Shown: piece by piece, positions 63,349 through 64,000 of the stretch
Position numbering within the stretch: the stretch's first letter is position 1
Layout: the number at the start of each line of letters is the position of its first letter
Source: Bubalus kerabau
Lineage: Eukaryota; Chordata; Mammalia; Artiodactyla; Bovidae
Direction of reading: 5' to 3'
Assembly (NCBI RefSeq): GCF_029407905.1
Contig: NC_073646.1
Span: 17,564,001 to 17,628,000 of the forward strand
DNA length: 64,000 nt
Made by a program: the position numbers and the translations under genes
Notes under the pieces: model-generated
What the model saw: only the letters and a program-made list of their open reading frames with translations
The model's database searches: none
Told to the model about the DNA's origin: nothing

Positions 63349-64000
63349 TCAGTTCAGTTCAGTTCAGTTGCTCAGTCATGTCTGACTCTTTGCAACCCCA
63401 TGAATCGCAGCACGCCAGGCCTCCCTGTCCATCACCAACTCCCGGAGTTCACTGAGACTCACATCCATCCAGTCAGTGATGCCATCCAGCCATTTCATCC
63501 TCTGTCGTCCCCTTCTCCTCCTGCCCCCAATCCCTCCCAGCATCAGAGTCTTTTCCAATGAGTCAACTCTTTGCATCAGGTGGCCAAAGTACTGGAGTTT
63601 CAGCTTCAGCATCAGTCCTACTAATGAACACCCAGGACTGATCTCCTTTAGGATGGACTGGTTGGATCTCCTTGCAGTCCAAGGGACTCTCAAGAGTCTT
63701 CTCCAACACCACAGTTCAAAAGCATCAATTCTTCGGCACTCAGCTTTCTTCACAGTCCAACTCTCACATCCATGCATGACCACTGGAAAAACCATAGCCT
63801 TGACTAAATGGACCTTTGTTGGCAAAGTAATGTCTCTGCTTTTGAATATGCTATCTAGGTTGGTCATAACTTTCCTTCCAAGGAGTAAGCATCTTTTAAT
63901 TTCATGGCTGCAGTCACCATCTGCAGTGATTTTGGAGCCCAAAAAAATAAAGTCTGACACTGTTTCCACTGTTTCCCCATCTATTTCCCATGAAGTGATG
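63349..64000 (-). mobile_element. BovB 3' part, runs off the window
   Basis: Reversed BovB with four gttca-type terminal repeats (63349-63368). The minus frame 63376-63969 is open for 197 codons, from METVSDFIFLGSKITADGDC to AWRAAIHGVAKSQT. It is one of the best preserved BovB C-terminal regions here, and its 5' extent lies beyond the window. Confidence 0.94.

Noticed and set aside
63376..63969. 197-codon minus frame as a gene
   Set aside because: It is the BovB ORF2 C-terminal region, shared with at least eight other copies in the window.
1..64000. CRISPR arrays, bacterial operons, riboswitches or phage systems
   Set aside because: Repeat content, intron-like non-coding composition and mammalian transposons show vertebrate nuclear DNA; no such structure was seen.

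Overview
This window looks like intergenic or intronic DNA from a horned (pecoran) ruminant: cattle, bison, buffalo, sheep, goat or a close relative. Three things show this. It is saturated with ruminant-specific repeats (BovB RTE-type LINEs, the tRNA-derived Bov-tA SINE, the dimeric Bov-A2 SINE), together with CHR-type tRNA SINEs shared by cetartiodactyls and with placental-wide L1, L2, MIR, MaLR/ERVL LTRs and hAT-Charlie fragments. I could not settle the genus. I recognise no host protein-coding exon, no functional RNA gene, no CpG-island promoter and no CRISPR-like structure. The coding-looking stretches are retrotransposon or retroviral remnants.

Layout. 1-2.9 kb: a decayed endogenous retrovirus envelope remnant cut by Bov-tA SINEs. 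3-7.7 kb: MLT2 and MLT1 LTR pieces, L1M 3' ends, a complete Bov-A2 with target-site duplication (TSD), and a young L1 nested in an old one. 8-16.5 kb: three families of old DNA and LTR elements, a 5'-truncated BovB, and one MLT1 LTR split by an L1M and a Bov-tA. 17-25.5 kb: several Bov-A2 insertions with clean TSDs, a hAT-like MITE, a 1.4-kb L1M 3' region, and an old LTR split by three later elements. 26-30.5 kb: a young 5'-truncated L1 with an open 223-codon ORF2 tail and a stepped poly(A) tail, then an older 2.2-kb L1. 31-37 kb: CHR and BovB pieces, and an L1 broken by two BovBs in opposite orientation; the first carries a long open reverse transcriptase (RT) segment. 37-44.5 kb: old repeats, MIRs and SINEs. 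44.6-48 kb: two copies of one LTR family, the first holding a second, ERV1-like solo LTR. 48-49.5 kb: a head-to-head Bov-tA palindrome and a truncated but otherwise exact U1 snRNA retropseudogene. 49.5-59.3 kb: mostly unique DNA with scattered CHR, Bov-tA, MIR, MER20 and MER5A copies. 59.36-62.77 kb: a near full-length but frameshifted BovB. 63.2-64 kb: two opposed BovB pieces, the last running off the end.

The elements work together only as a retrotransposition system. L1 supplies the poly(A)-dependent machinery used by the U1 copy and probably by the CHR SINEs. BovB supplies the machinery for Bov-tA and Bov-A2, whose bodies visibly match both ends of the full-length BovB here. The nesting gives relative ages: MIR, L2, hAT and MaLR oldest; then L1M; then BovB and older L1; then Bov-tA and Bov-A2; with the U1 copy and the 26-kb L1 among the youngest. 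I found no convincing new gene system. The most notable items are the U1 retrocopy, the stepped L1 tail, the nested-insertion stacks, the SINE palindrome and the BovB that displays the origin of Bov-A.
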